Origin: Himantopus leucocephalus
Lineage: Eukaryota; Chordata; Aves; Charadriiformes; Recurvirostridae
NCBI GenBank assembly: GCA_003993805.1
Contig: RSEF01000021.1
Location: 2,273,704-2,337,703 of the forward strand
DNA length: 64,000 bases
Reading direction: 5' to 3'
Position 1 is the first letter of the stretch. Every line of letters begins with the position of its first letter. This document shows, one piece after another, positions 23,301 through 35,570 of the stretch. A program made the translations under genes and the position numbers. Under the pieces are notes generated by a model, which had not been told where the DNA came from, did not search any database, and saw only the letters and a list, made by a program, of their open reading frames with translations.

Positions 23301-25899
23301 GTCCTTCATCCTTTTACGTCTGCGACACGAGGCTGTGTCTGCAAATACAGTGTATTTGTACTTCTGAGATCCTGGTTTCTTTATATGTCTGCACTTGTGT
23401 AAGCACTCTGTTAACATACATTTTCATGTCTCACTGGCTTCATACGCATTCTGCTGGAAAGCAGGCGGCACTTCCCGGGAATGCCTTGCCAAGTCATCCC
23501 TGGCTACGCCTGGCTTGTTCCCTCCAGCCTGTCCTCCAGTCACAGCACTAATTGCTGCGTTTTACTGCACAACAAAACTAAAGAGACCAGACCAGCCACG
23601 TAGGTTTTCCCAACACAAGATTTTTGACACGTTAACGAGTTTATTATATCCTGTCGCCAATCTAAATACCGAAGAGCTCTTCTTCGGAGGAGAAATAGCA
23701 AGGATGAAACTTCTAACACTCAGTTACTGTACTAACAGTTTAATGTCTGCATGTGAAATTATTTAACTCTTGTGGCTACATTCATTAGGCCACAAGCACG
23801 CGAGTCAAACCCAGTTTTTTCATACTAAATCATCATCCCACTACGGTGCCAGTATTATAAACCCTCTTGTAAAACTGTGAAGTTCAGGAAATATTTCTAA
23901 GTGTGTGTTGCTCAACCTAAGATTATTGACTGTCTCTATGTGCAACCCATTTTTTCCCCTTGCTGTAAAGCACTTGGCCTTCTCCTATTTGAAGCTCCTC
24001 TGATGCTACAGTCTGGAGTACGCCTGTTATTTGCACATTTCATTAGTAATTACATTCTGGTTTACAGCTTGAAGCTTTAAAAGGCATAGAGCAACACGCG
24101 TACTTTTATAACTACAACATCTAAGAAGAAAGTAAGGAACGACAGCAAGTTTTATGTGTTTCTTAGTTTAGTGCATCTCCCCAGCATTTAAGTAAGTGTT
24201 CTCTGAGCCAACAGAAGAAGCCCTGTGAGAAACCAGCGGTGCTTCGCCCTCAGCCTTGGGTGGGCTCTAACTATGCTTTCTCTGCTGGGGGAAACAACTT
24301 CAGCAATATGGGGCAAGGGGTGTCTCACATCCCTCACCATTCCCATTTAATCCATGATTTTTTCTGTCATTAATATGAACCTTACATCCTAGCTGCCCCG
24401 CTAACTTTTGCCGCAAATGCTTTGTGTAATTAAGAGCAGACACCTGTGTTCCTTGTCAGCAGCAACAGTCCTTGTGCTGCAAACGCAAGTGAGGAGTGAA
24501 CGGTCAGCAATTACCCGTCTGCCTTGGTTTTGCTTAGGTATTTAGCATTATAGTTCTTCTGTGCCCAGTACCTGTGCATCTTCTGGTTTTACTATGTTGT
24601 CGCAACTGGTATCGTTACACTATTTGGTTTAGGTTCTGTCTGCTGAGAAGGAGTTTTTGAGGGATTTATCTTAATAGCCCAGCCCCATTTGCAGCCTCCT
24701 GACTTTCTCAGCTCTTGTTTACTGCAGAATTTTGAAGTGTGGATGGGCTTTTCAAGGGCAGCCCAACTATATTTACACTTGTTCCAGTCTCTGGTAATTT
24801 AAGCCCATAAGTCAAAGTGAACAACTGGTGACATTAATGAGGCTTCAGAAGAATGAAATTGGTGGTAACTTGCATCCCATGGGAGGGGTGTTGATGACGG
24901 AAAAGGGAAACCTAATATTTGTGAAATTAAATAATACTGAATAAACAAGAGCTCTAAAACAGACTGTATCCATCTTTTTAATTATTTAGGGTTTGGTGTG
25001 TTTTGTTTTTTATTTTTTTAAAAAGTAGAACCTGACTGTTAAAAGTATTTCTATTTTCCCCAGCCTCCTATGGGACCCAGAAAGCACGATATTAAAAGCC
25101 TTAACATTGCTCTTAGAGGGTTGGGAGGAGTTTGACTGCACAAAGCATCTTTCTCTGGAGAGCTGAATTAATGCCTTAGTCTTCAGATACTACCTAGCAC
25201 ACACTTGCCAAGTTACCGTCGCAAGGGAATTTAGCATCCAGTCAGCAGCATCTGTTGGAGGGAAGCCCACAACTCAGAGCGCCCACAGGGCCACCGTAGG
25301 CCCGCACTTGAAAAGGACCACCCAGTTTCATGCAGGAGATGTGTAAACTGGGAGAGAGAAGGAGAAGGGTTAAGCAGAATTTAAGAGGCAAAACCTGCGG
25401 CCTCGTTCAGGTATCTCCATTTGGTCACCAAAACTAGAATGATTCCCAAAGCAATTTCAAAGATCTTAAGGAGTCATGTATCACATTCTTCAATGCAGTA
25501 TAAATTATTAGGATCTGTATTGGAAGACAGGTGGGGGGGGGTGGGGTGTAAAAAAGGGGGGAAATGGAGCAGCTAATTTTTGTTCCCAAGAAAGTTATTA
25601 TCATTTGGCTGCCTTGCCCAACAGCACAACACATCTTTACAGCCCTTGCACTTGTTGAATTTGGTCGGAGCATAGTTGCACTTCATCTGATGTTGCATTA
25701 AAAATAGTTGAAGGAAAAAACCCAACCCTAAAACACATATTTGAAAGTAGGTGGCTTTCAGTTCTAGTTCTACTCCATCCAAGGTCTTAATGTTTACACT
25801 TAAAATTGTCAGATTCTTCCCACTTCTTCCTGTCCCTGCTTCCTACCCCCGACTCCCCCTCTGAACAAATCAGCACATGAATATTTACAAAGACGCGGA
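20373..25899. other. Non-genic DNA, nothing firmly recognised
   Basis: About 5.5 kb of unique sequence. The longest frame (123 codons, 23395-23766) has no recognised domain. A G-run (about 25533-25545) and a pyrimidine patch occur, but no gene, RNA or clear transposon. Some AT-rich blocks with TAAT cores (20.87-21.0, 24.03-24.06 kb) might be constrained, but I cannot separate them from background. Confidence 0.5.
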
Positions 25900-26400
25900 A
25901 GAAAGTAATTGTCCCCCGAGTTCTTTTCAATTGAAATATCATTTCAAGCTGGAATCATGTTAAAGATAATTAAAAAGGATTCCAAAGGGACAAACCCATC
26001 CCCAGCTCACCCGTATGGCAGCACAATGGGCTACCACTGTGCAAGCGAGCAGGCCTGATGGCACTTTATTTAACACGTCTGTCTTGCCTTGATGAGCAGC
26101 TCGTATTGTGAATCACAAGGAAGACGTACTACAGGACAAGCAATGCTGACAGACACAGTCTGTGACTGTTCATAAAAGGGAAACAGCGAGAGCTCTCTGC
26201 AGAGCAGGGCACTGTCCCGCTCTGTCGCAGCATGGAATCGATATGTTTCTAGATGAATTCACTGGGGAAGTTTGGAGGGGGCGGGGGAATAGGAAGCATT
26301 ATGCATTGATAAAAACTGCAGCAGGAACCAGCATCACCACGCTGGCAAACTTTGCCGGGAGCAAAGATAAACCAGGCTATTAAATCATGCTAGAAGTTTC
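25900..26400. promoter_or_regulatory. Candidate conserved non-coding element
   Basis: Complex, repeat-free sequence with AT-rich homeodomain-like and ATTTCA/GATAATTAAAA blocks (25925-25980). Further downstream are GCATTATGCATTG near 26297 and GGCTATTAAATCATGC near 26373. No credible frame is present. Assignment is by style only. Confidence 0.2.
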
Positions 26401-27640
26401 TCCCTCTGCAAGATATTTCTGCCAATGTGCAGAGTTTTCTTAAACCGTGTCCTCTATTAGCGCTTGCTTTCATTCAAATTAGGGCTACAATAAAGACAAA
26501 TGACTGTGGCAGATTCAATGCATTTTTACTTGTCAAATACGACGCACATACTTTCCTTCATGTGCAGCTGGCTGTTAAGGTAACTAGCTGCAGTAGCCGG
26601 ATACGCCACAGATAACTCATAACATGCATCTAGGCTCTTTTCAGAGTTCCCATTTTAGACAAAATACTTCTGAAAATGCAAAATGTCCTTATTTCATGCA
26701 ATACACATACGGCTGTGCACATCCCTTGTGCCGCACAGGTGAGGAATCCTTTGGCCACCGGCTTTGGTCACAGACACATCTAAGCTTTCTCATTTTCTTA
26801 AAGAAAACAAAATCAGTAGATTCCTTTGAGATACTCGAGTGGGGAATTAGCTTTAATTTATTATATACATTGACTGATTCCAATTAATGCCTCAGTGAAG
26901 CAATGCATTTATTATTAAAGCTAAGCGGAAAAGAGATGTAAGCATTTCTCGGGATTCTCAAAGCTTGCCCCCACCCCACCACCCATATGACGTGCAATTT
27001 CTCTGGCCCAAGCAACCGTGTTACAAGGGAAGACAAGCCAAAATAAATGCAAAACACTCCTTTTTCCTCTAGCTTCTCTGAGCACACGTTATGCATAAAT
27101 TACAGAAAAAAAGAGAAAAGATAATAAGAGCGGGGGTTTCTGCTTGTTAGTTGGTTTAAACTGCTGGTGTTCAAGAAAATTCAGAAAAACAGGCAACGTT
27201 TGAAATATATGTAAAATGGCTTCACTTTCTCATTCTCAGCATATCATTTCTATTATTTTAGTACTGTCTGACAACCAGAAGCAGTGAGATCATGTCAGTA
27301 ACCACGCCAGCCAGACAATACTGAGACTAAACTGCGCTCTGCCTGGCCCCCTCCCCCAGTACACGTCCCCAAATCTGATTTTAAGCCAGGTCAGCTCCCA
27401 CGGAGCAGAGACCCTTAACCGGCAACTCTCTCTTCTCCAACCTCCTTGCCTCCGGCAATAAAAGCGGGGTATACGAGCGTTCCCTCTTCTCCAGTAGTCT
27501 TGGAAAGCGGGGAGAGGATGTCGGTCAAAAAAGTATTTGGGAAGCCAATTCCAGCTTCATAATGGCTCTTATGCCTTAGCAATTCCCTTTCAGCTTCTGC
27601 ATTGCCCTGGGAATGTGTTATTGGTATGCAAACAATAGGG
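26401..27640. other. Non-genic DNA, nothing recognised
   Basis: Unique AT-leaning sequence. Frames of 87 codons or fewer on both strands overlap each other and carry no recognisable domain. Confidence 0.5.
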
Positions 27641-27860
27641 GCCCCCCACCCTCAAGGTGAGCGGGGAGGGCTGGAGACCGCGGCCGCAGCCGGGGCGCTG
27701 GGAGGGCTTCGTTGCAGGCTCTGCGTTTGTGAACGGTACAGGTGGGAATGAAATCCCGGCCGGCAGAATTCCCCAGCTCGAGGCACAAGGCGCAACTCGG
27801 GAATTGCACACCCTGCGAGAACTGCTGCCGCTGGGTGACCTGGAGGTGCCGTAATCGCAG
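27641..27860. promoter_or_regulatory. Short CpG-rich patch
   Basis: A local cluster of CpGs around a GCGGCCGC site (about 27679-27690), GCCGGGGCGC and CCCGGCCGGC. It is too short to call a full CpG island. It could be a minor regulatory patch or simply GC-rich DNA. Confidence 0.35.
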
Positions 27861-27999
27861 CGAGTGGAAGGGAAAGTTGGTATTTAGCCCATCCTGAAGC
27901 ATTTCATCAAATCTGTCACGTGTACGAAGGACGTGTGTGTGCGTGGCACACCTCTGCAGAGCTTTCTTTTCTGCACAAGTCCGGTAGTATCATGTTTCC

Positions 28000-28950
28000 A
28001 TTTAAGCTTCATCAATTTCAACAACTCCTAATTTGCATTGCATCAATGTTTATGAGAGACGGAAAGTAGGGGAAATATACAGCCTTTTAGAGGCCAAAAT
28101 ACATTTATTTTTAAATTGTTTTATTTTACAAAGTGTCCGTATAGGTTATTGCTACTCACGTGCATTATAGTACCTCTACACAAATTCAGAATACTTGATT
28201 TTAATTAAAAACTACACCATTAAAAATATTTACGTTGTTCGTAGCTAAATTTCTCCATGATTTGTTTCTATATATTTTGCCTGGAATTTAATTTGCTTTT
28301 TTTATTAAACGGCCTTATATAAACCCCGCCTTTCCATAGCACAGTTATATGTATATCATTTCTAAAATAGCAGCTTGTTAGACTCTAATAAAAAATACTT
28401 GCTGCCTTCCAAAGAGTTCCTTCAGATGAGATAATGCCTATTTATCTAAAATATCAAATGAGTAGAGAGAAATATCAACAGAGAAACTGATAGGCACACA
28501 GGAGGCTTTCTTTCCTTCTCTTTCTGAAGAGACTTTAAAGCTGAATAAACACCTTGGAAAAGCACAAGCAATATACGGATCTCCTGGGTTCTGAACCTGA
28601 CCTTTCAAAGTTAAAAATACACATTTTCAAGGCTGATCCTACAAACCCTTGCTCACGCGAGCGGTCCTCATCTCATTCCTGTGAGCCCCTCAATGCGATC
28701 TGTAGGATGGGATATTTAAGGTCATGCCGAAGTTTGTTAATTCTTTCTGTTTTCTTGATGAAGCAAAAGCATTCCTGCAATGTCTCCTTAGCATTAATTT
28801 CATGCTCGCGATGATTAGCATATAAATCTAAAAGCATGTGTTGGTCTGTCCAAGGGATTTTTTTCCCATATTCGATACGACATTAATCTTATTAGCTCAG
28901 GTAAACAACTAATAGCTATTAAAGAGAGTGCAATTTATCAGAGAACAGTT
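28000..28950. promoter_or_regulatory. AT-rich candidate regulatory block upstream of a CpG island
   Basis: The block has a perfect octamer ATTTGCAT at 28031-28038 and many TAAT/ATTA cores. The densest part is 28790-28925, with AGCATTAATTTCATG, GATGATTAGCATATAAAT, ACATTAATC and CTAATAGCTATTAAAG. It ends about 90 bp before the CpG island at 29.04 kb. The composition suits binding by homeodomain or POU factors. No coding potential is seen. Conservation is not tested. Confidence 0.3.
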
Positions 28951-29039
28951 AACCCTTTCGAGCGTGCCAGATGAAAGGGGAAAACTCTCAAAACGACAGG
29001 AACGTGTATTTTTAATAAAACATACTGGAACGTAGCAGA

Positions 29040-29720
29040 CGAGGTGTGTTTTACAGGAAGGCGCGCTCCCCCCGGCAGGGTGCAGCCCGGAGCCCCGGGC
29101 AATCCCCTCCGCTGCTCTCCCCAAAGCCGTTGGAGGCTTTCGAGACATGGAAAAAGGAGGGACAGGACTGCGTCAACACTCGAAACGCCGAAGAGGCCCA
29201 TCAGGAACCTTTCGGCTTCGCATTAAACCTCCTTGCTGCTGGCGCAATACAGAAAATTGCCAGAGCAAGGCTTCGGCATCCCTCTGCCATGGGGCGGCCG
29301 CCTCCGCCCGGGCTGATGGCCGGAGGGTCCCCGCGCCGCGGGGCCGGCTGCGTGCTCTTGACCGGGCGCAGGAGAAGGGGCTGTGTGGCGGCCCCTGGAA
29401 AAGGAAGGGAAGGAAGGGAAGGAAGGGTGCAGCCCGGGCTGGCAACCGCAGCAGGACTCTGGACTCGCCGGGCAGCGGGGAGGAGTCTCTGGAGAGCCTG
29501 ACTTAAGAACACAACTAAAAAAACAAACTGGCCCCTGAAAAACGTGTGTCGGCTGGAGGTGGCGGCGCGTAGAAAACTTAAAAGCTCGGCAGAGTTATGC
29601 CAAAGGCTTCTGAGCAGCAGCAATTGATATACCCAGGCGCAGGCTGCTCCGCGGAGAGGGTGTCTGAGCTTTCCTGCCGGCTCCGGCGGGAGAGGCAGGA
29701 GCGCACACCCTGCTCGGGGG
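29040..29720. promoter_or_regulatory. CpG island
   Basis: CpG-dense sequence with GGCGGCCGCC, CCCCGCGCCGCGGGG and CTCCGCGGAG blocks; I count 9 CpGs in 29281-29340. Several overlapping frames (151 and 119 codons plus strand, 178 codons minus strand) cross it in different phases. They are compositional rather than genic: rich in Arg, Gly, Ala and Pro, without a domain. It is a plausible promoter for an unrecognised transcript. A TTTTATTACAG acceptor-like string at about 29777-29787 is noted but unsupported. Confidence 0.6.
29399..29427. repeat. (GGAAGGGAA)n purine repeat
   Basis: A short run of GGAAGGGAAGGAAGGGAAGG units inside the CpG island. It is a simple polypurine repeat, possibly slippage-prone. 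Confidence 0.8.
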
Positions 29721-32700
29721 CAGTGGGTGCCTTCCACGTCCCTCTCTTCGAGGCATTTTTCAGACTCTTCCCTTCCTTTTATTACAGTGACATTTCAGCG
29801 GTGCACATAAAGGTGCCCACATTCTTACCTCTCTTCCTCCACTGCCAAAAAAGAAAGCCCTAAACTGCTTTTCACCTCATCCCCTGGGTGGATGAGGAAC
29901 CCCCCTCTTCATTTCTGAGGACCGTTCCCTTTTAGAGAGCCCGTAGACCACGTCCGCTGCCTTCCGCGCTTGTGGGAGACGAAGAGAAAATCAGAACAAC
30001 GCTTAACATAAATCTTAAGTCCTCCATGCAACCAGCGGCTGAAAAGAACATGGCTACTGACAACAAATCTGTAGCCTTACGCCTCTGGTGGCCCCCGCTA
30101 GTGGAAATGTTTCTTTAGGTGAAAATTAGAGCAGGCCCAGGTAGCAGAGAAATCCTGCCGGACCAGGAGATGGTGCCTGGGGAACAGCGGGAGGGTTCCC
30201 GAGGGCTGGTGCTGGGACACCCCGCTCGCCTGCAGCTTGGCATTGCACCCGCTGCCCGGGGATCAGACACACGGACAGGATCTGCCTCTCCCAAACGACT
30301 GCCAGCTAGGTTTTTTCCCCATATATATATATAAATGCATATTTGTATTGAAGAAGGGGCGTATTTCTGCATCATGCAGCTGAATAGCATGGAAAAATCA
30401 CATCCCATCAGTTTTTCTGAGTTCCACATAGAGTGAACCCAGTCTATACCAACTGGAGGGTTTGGGAACAGAAGTGGACAAAGACAGGAAAAAAATGTAT
30501 TCTCTTTATGTGCACAGCCTCCCTTAAGTCCAAGAAATAAACCTTTTTTTCCTCTCTTCGTAACTACTCAATTCCACATCCCTGCCCCCAAGAAAAAACA
30601 AAAACCAAAACAAGAGAAGGCTGGAACGAAAGAAGCCGAGAGAGCCCGAAGCCTGGCAGCCCCCGGCGCGGAGCCGGAACTTCGCACACAGACTTTGCCC
30701 CGTCTCCGTTTCCAGCGCTGAGGGAAGGACTCCCAGAAGGAAAGGTTCCCCTCAGCCTGTGATTCCCCTTTCAGGCTGAAATTCGAGTTTTACCGTGCGC
30801 TGGAGACGGTGCTGTGCGAGCACCGAAGGCGCTATCAGCAAATATCTTTCTTCTGTCCGTACAAACGCTATTCACAAGGTCTCGAGCTCTCTTGCCTGAT
30901 AGAGTATTGATCCCCCGGAGTGCAAAGTCCAGCATGCCATTAGTCCAATCTGTTTTCAAGCTGACACAATCCCATCATTTGTCATCTTCTCCTGTCCTGC
31001 TGTGTTTGTTTAGGGGCAGGATATTTGCTTTATCTGTCACTTTCCAATCCTCACTGTATTCTTTACCTGACACGGAGTTTATTGGGTCCACAGTTTTCTC
31101 AGAGCCATTAACAAGGGAGATTTTGACATGCTGATGAGATCACTGGAAAATGATGATGTCGGCAGCTTGGAAAGCGTTCATGAGTTAGACTCAAAATATG
31201 TTTTGAATGAGGATGGGTTTTGCGTTTGAAACTAGATTTCAGTGGAGAAATCTCTAAAGAACGTTTAATTTTCTACAGCAAACATATAAAAAAGGCCAGC
31301 AGAAGACTGGCGGGTGACCAAATCAATAGCACACGAGAAAAACAGTCAGCTCAGTAACTACCTTCAAAATTTATTCAAAGGAAGAATGGAAATACCTGTG
31401 CTGTCATCAGTTCCGAAAAGCGGAGCAGACAGCTTGCGGAAAATGTTCAGATGCATAAACCACAGAAGCACGTTGCGTGCTCGTTGTACTACAAACTTGC
31501 AGTTTTCTTTCTTACGTTTCATATTTAAGAGATGTTTGCATCTCATAACACCATTCACAAAACATCTCCCCAAAATCTGATGAAAGTTCCATTAAATCAT
31601 TTTCATGTCCCTTATCGTTCACTAGTAGCTGTATAAATGGTAGTTAGCTTGCACCGGAATTTTTGTTATCATGACCGTTGGTATTTCTACACTTACGGGC
31701 ATGAAAAGCACCACAAGAACAGCACCTGTTTATCACCTGAGAGCCAACATTTATAGCCATTTTATGATTATTATTTTTTTTTAATACAGATAACCCATAA
31801 TGGAGCAGCAGAGTCTCTTGTGGCTCAAGTGACCGACGACACTGATGGGAAGTGCCTCCTAACCAATTCCCTGAGGCAGACATTTCTTTTAATAAAGCAC
31901 TAAACTCTAAACTTTGGCTCATACTTGTAAATAGTGACTACATGTATAAAGATCTGCATCAGCACACGGGGAATTTACAAACGGAAAGAAAAGACTTAAT
32001 TTTTCAGCTCTTGCTCCTACGAAATAATTCAATGTTTTTGCTGAGTGGAATTTGCAGTTTCCATCGGAACTTCACAAGTTTTGTTATTGCAGGATCTTAA
32101 AATAAATACAAGCAAGACAACTCTCCCCAGGCTAAGAAAGCAACAAGGCAGTCACACACTTAAGTAAGTGTTTAATTACAAAGAAAGCTGCAGGCGTCTG
32201 GGAGTTGAAACTGCAGTTACGGCACCTTCTAGCCAGCATACCTAGTAAAGCGGGTACAGCTCTCGTAAAAGCCTGACGATATTGGTTATCCCTTGCCTCT
32301 CCCAAGGTTCCGCAGAGTGTTTTCCACGGCCTCTGTGGCGCGGGATCAGCCCTCCCCATCCCACACCTGCAGCTGGGTGGCTTCAACGTTCTATTTGGCC
32401 AACTGAAGCCCAGTGTGTATCACACTGACCTCTGCACACACAGGAAAATTTATCTGCGTTGAAGACCAGCTTCAACCGAGCTCTGGAAATGTCTTATTTT
32501 CTGTCGAAACGTCCCCGTCACACCAAAGCTTCCTTCGCGATGCAGCTGCTGGTCCGAGCGTGCAATAACAGCCCTTTGCCACTGCGGGTTCTGCTTTTGT
32601 CCTTCACTACTGTATAATAATTTACTCAATATCAGAGCCTTTCTGAAAGACGTACCGCTTGTAACTACTTGCTCTTGCTTTTTCCTGTTTGTTTTTGGAA

Positions 32701-33135
32701 CAGCAGGAAGAGAACTTTGAGATACACAGGGATTAGAGACGCACCACTATCATTTTCTGTCTTCCAAATTCTCCAAACTTGATTTGCCCAAGTCTAGGCA
32801 GCAATACAGTGCCCCTGGCTCTTCACATCTCCTTTCTATGTGCCCTTATCCGCTCTTTTTCACTATTTTTTTTAAGTATGTTACCCAGTTTTCGTATCAA
32901 AATATGTTCTGTATGCTGGGGAAAGTAGTAAAAAGATAGGGAGGAAGTAAACAAGAAGCCTGGGTAATTTAGGAGGTGGCATTTCAAGGGTTCTGGAAAC
33001 CTCTAGCAGTTCAATATCCCTCAGAGATTTGGATTAGGTAGGTTATAGATCACAGGATACACTCTTCAATAAAATTTTAAACATTCTCATTAGCTAACAG
33101 AAGTCTATACACAGAAAACAGCTGTACAGCTGTTC
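29721..33135. other. Non-genic DNA, nothing firmly recognised
   Basis: Mixed composition, with GC-richer patches near 30.12-30.26 and 30.64-30.80 kb and AT-rich unique DNA elsewhere. There is a short (AT)n run at about 30321-30334. Frames of 106 codons or fewer have no recognisable domain. Confidence 0.5.
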
Positions 33136-33275
33136 GGGATTGTCTGTGCTGGCCGGCGCTGTGAAGGCGGTGCGTGCCTTCTCCAGCCGGGTGCCGGCAG
33201 GGGAGGAGGGACGCTGCCCGCCTCTCCGCTGACAGGGAATTCACACTGGGCTCTGCGTCCCCGGCACTCCGGCTC
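33136..33275. other. GC-rich patch preceding a poly-A run
   Basis: A moderately CpG-rich 140-bp block (GGCCGGCGC, GGGTGCCGGCAGGGG). I recognise no gene. It is followed about 70 bp later by a 22-A run. A retrocopy is conceivable, but I see no coding match, no 5' boundary and no target-site duplication. Confidence 0.4.
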
Positions 33276-33345
33276 ACAGATGTTAACTGAGTTTACTACC
33301 GCTTTCTGCTCATTGCTGCAGGTTGCTGGAGTAATTGGTCGAAGT

Positions 33346-33369
33346 AAAAAAAAAAAAAAAAAAAAAAGN
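33346..33369. repeat. Poly-A run of 22, ending in G and one ambiguous N
   Basis: Twenty-two consecutive A bases, then G, then a single N at 33369. The N suggests sequencing uncertainty in a homopolymer. Whether this is a retroposon tail or a plain A-tract cannot be decided. Confidence 0.9.
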
Positions 33370-34359
33370 AAGCAAACTACTGCTAATAATATAATAAAAG
33401 CACATTCTAGCCAGTACAATAAAAATAGGAGGCAGTTTATGCTTTCTGAGCGAACAGTATGTGAATTTATGGACAAACAGGCCTCTGCGTTCTCTCCCTT
33501 ACACATATTGGGGATAAGGTTACATTTTATTTGTAGGGAATTTTATGGCAGTAAAGCCCATTCATTAAAGAAAGAAAAAGAGAAGAGAAAAAACAGATGA
33601 TTGTTACCCAGAAATCCTCATCGGTTCTCCCCCAGTTGTTTATCCTTTAACTTTTTAAAGGAATTTTTAGACAAAGATGCTTTCTTTCTCCTCTGGAAGA
33701 GAAAAAGGAGCGGGGGGGAAGACGTACATTTTCACCCAGGCGCTTTTCAAATCTCTTTAGGCAGCACCCAGAAAACAACTTTCCCTTTAATGAAGACCTT
33801 TCTGGTGCTCTCTTCAATATTCACTTAAAAAAAATTAAAACTTCCCAAGTTCATAAGGACGGATCCCTGGGTAGGACTTTTATTAAGTCTTTTCTATTTA
33901 CTTCCTACCTAGATAAGATCTTAATCACAGCCCCCAAATTATCCGCAATGACATTTATCAACTCTAGTCATCTTTTCTTTAGCATGCTCCGCCTGACCAG
34001 TCGGCTTTTCTTCCACCCCTTCCTTTCAATGGAAGTTAATTTCGAGTACATGATTTATCTTGCTGGGCTAACAGCACTGAGGCAGCCCACCTTTTCAAAG
34101 GGCTGGCCAGGGAGTGAATTATAGCAGAGTTGTCCAGTGATTGCGTTCCATAGGGAAGGAGAATAGGCAGCCAGTATGTTGCCCTGATGTGGCGCTGGGA
34201 CCTTTTCAGCAACTGAAGAAAAAAAGATTGGGCCTCTGACCGTGGGGCTGACAGGCAAGCGTTATATCAGCAGACAAAGGCTCGAATACCTGAAAGGATC
34301 AGAACTCCATGTACTCCGAGATGTGATGTTGTTTACAACACCATACGCTGACCCTATCC
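33370..34359. other. Non-genic DNA, nothing recognised
   Basis: Unique AT-leaning sequence with a purine-rich patch near 33570-33600. Frames are short. Confidence 0.5.
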
Positions 34360-34368
34360 TGAATTTAC

Positions 34369-35166
34369 ATGATATCAGTGCAGTGGTCTTTTAACCTTTC
34401 CTCATTCTTCTTCCTGCATCTTCACGCAGCCATTAGCATACAGAGAATTAGCAGCGACCCCATTAAATCCACCAACACTCTGAAATCCTTTGCACGCATT
34501 CTGCGGCAAGCGTTGCTGAAATGTATAATTTCCCTGCATGCCCTGTATATATCCAGGGGCTCTGTTTGGTTTGGCAATGGGTTTCATTCAGTATCTATTA
34601 ACATTCAACTTCTATTTGTAAAGGGCATGTACAACCCACTCAAGTACATATTTGGCACAAGCCACAGTCATTTAGTATTGGTCCAGGAGTACAGCTGGTG
34701 CCATCTGGGGCAGGATAATAAGAATCTTTCACAGAGATCTCAGAAGCTGTGTTTTCATACTCCTTGTTCCTTCCCTGCGTTATACAAATGGGGGTGGTTT
34801 ATGAATGTGCTCCAGTTTAGAGCTAGCGGCTCGTCCAGAACCACAGGCTCCAGCTGTATTAGGAGGGGTAGCTCGGGTAGCTTTGGAGGTGTCGTTCAAA
34901 CAAGCACCCCAAATCTGCAGGGCCCTGGCTACCAACAGCTACACAACCTGAAACCCCACCAGTTTTCGAGCAGCAAGGAAGATTTCCGGCACTTTCTGGT
35001 TCACTTCTACAAAACTAAGTATCTCCCTGCTAGTAATTCCACTTTCCCTACCAGCAGGGTTGGGGAATTCAGAAGTTACAGCTTGTCTGAGGGAGAGGGA
35101 GAGAATTTCTCCAACATAATAGGAGGTTCTGCAGGGTTTAGTGCAGAAGTTTCAGCTGGTTCTTAA
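34369..35166 (+). other. Anomalously long open frame (265 codons), probably non-coding
   Basis: An open frame begins with ATG at 34369, just after an in-frame stop at 34360, and ends with TAA at 35164-35166. In DNA of this balanced composition 265 codons without a stop is longer than expected, which is why it is listed. The translated composition argues against a real protein: only 10 Asp+Glu in 265 residues, about 16% Ser, many Phe/His/Trp, and no signal peptide, membrane pattern, repeat or domain. Codon choice shows no clear bias. The first 270 bp looks more like conserved non-coding DNA (see the overlapping entry). An alternative is an exon of an unknown lineage-specific transcript, which I consider unlikely. 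Confidence 0.2.
34375..34640. promoter_or_regulatory. Candidate conserved non-coding element
   Basis: Complex, repeat-free sequence with GCAGCCATTAGCATACAGAG (34427-34446), AGAATTAGC and CTGTATATATCCAGGG blocks. It resembles strongly constrained vertebrate non-coding elements in texture. It overlaps the start of the long open frame. If constraint exists, absence of codon periodicity would favour an enhancer over an exon. Confidence 0.3.
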
Positions 35167-35380
35167 CACACATCACTGCTCGCATCAGCGGTGAAAGGAA
35201 ATTTTAGATACAAAAATCACTTGACACTGTTGAAAAACCTGGGGCCAGATGACTTGAAGTCTTCTGCATCCACTTAGCTGTTTATTTTCCCTTTTACTCG
35301 GTTATTCTAGATGGTACGCTACACAGTTCTAACACTTCACATTGACTTGGAAGAAATAAAAGCCCTTCACGTTCCATTTG
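35167..35380. other. Non-genic spacer
   Basis: No feature is recognised in this AT-leaning stretch between the long open frame and the GC-rich patch. Confidence 0.5.
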
Positions 35381-35570
35381 GCACATCCACTCCGACCCTC
35401 CCCGTCGCAAGGAGCCGGCAGGCCTGCAGAGCGAAGGACAGCCCGTGCCAGCACTGCCCGCGCCGGGGACCATCGGCTCGCGGTGCCAACCCGCGGTGCC
35501 GCACTGCCGGCACTTCTGTTAACACCACCCGGGCCAGCCCGCGTGCGATGTCTGTACATCAACGTCAAGT
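35381..35570. other. GC/CpG-rich patch
   Basis: A short GC-rich block with several CpGs (CCCGCGCCGGGG, GGCTCGCGG, CCCGCGGTGCCGC). It is below usual CpG-island length. Overlapping frames on both strands are compositional. Confidence 0.4.

Noticed and set aside
29201..29737. 178-codon minus-strand frame in the second CpG island
   Set aside because: Compositional frame in GC-rich DNA. Overlapping frames on the other strand are equally open, and no domain is visible.
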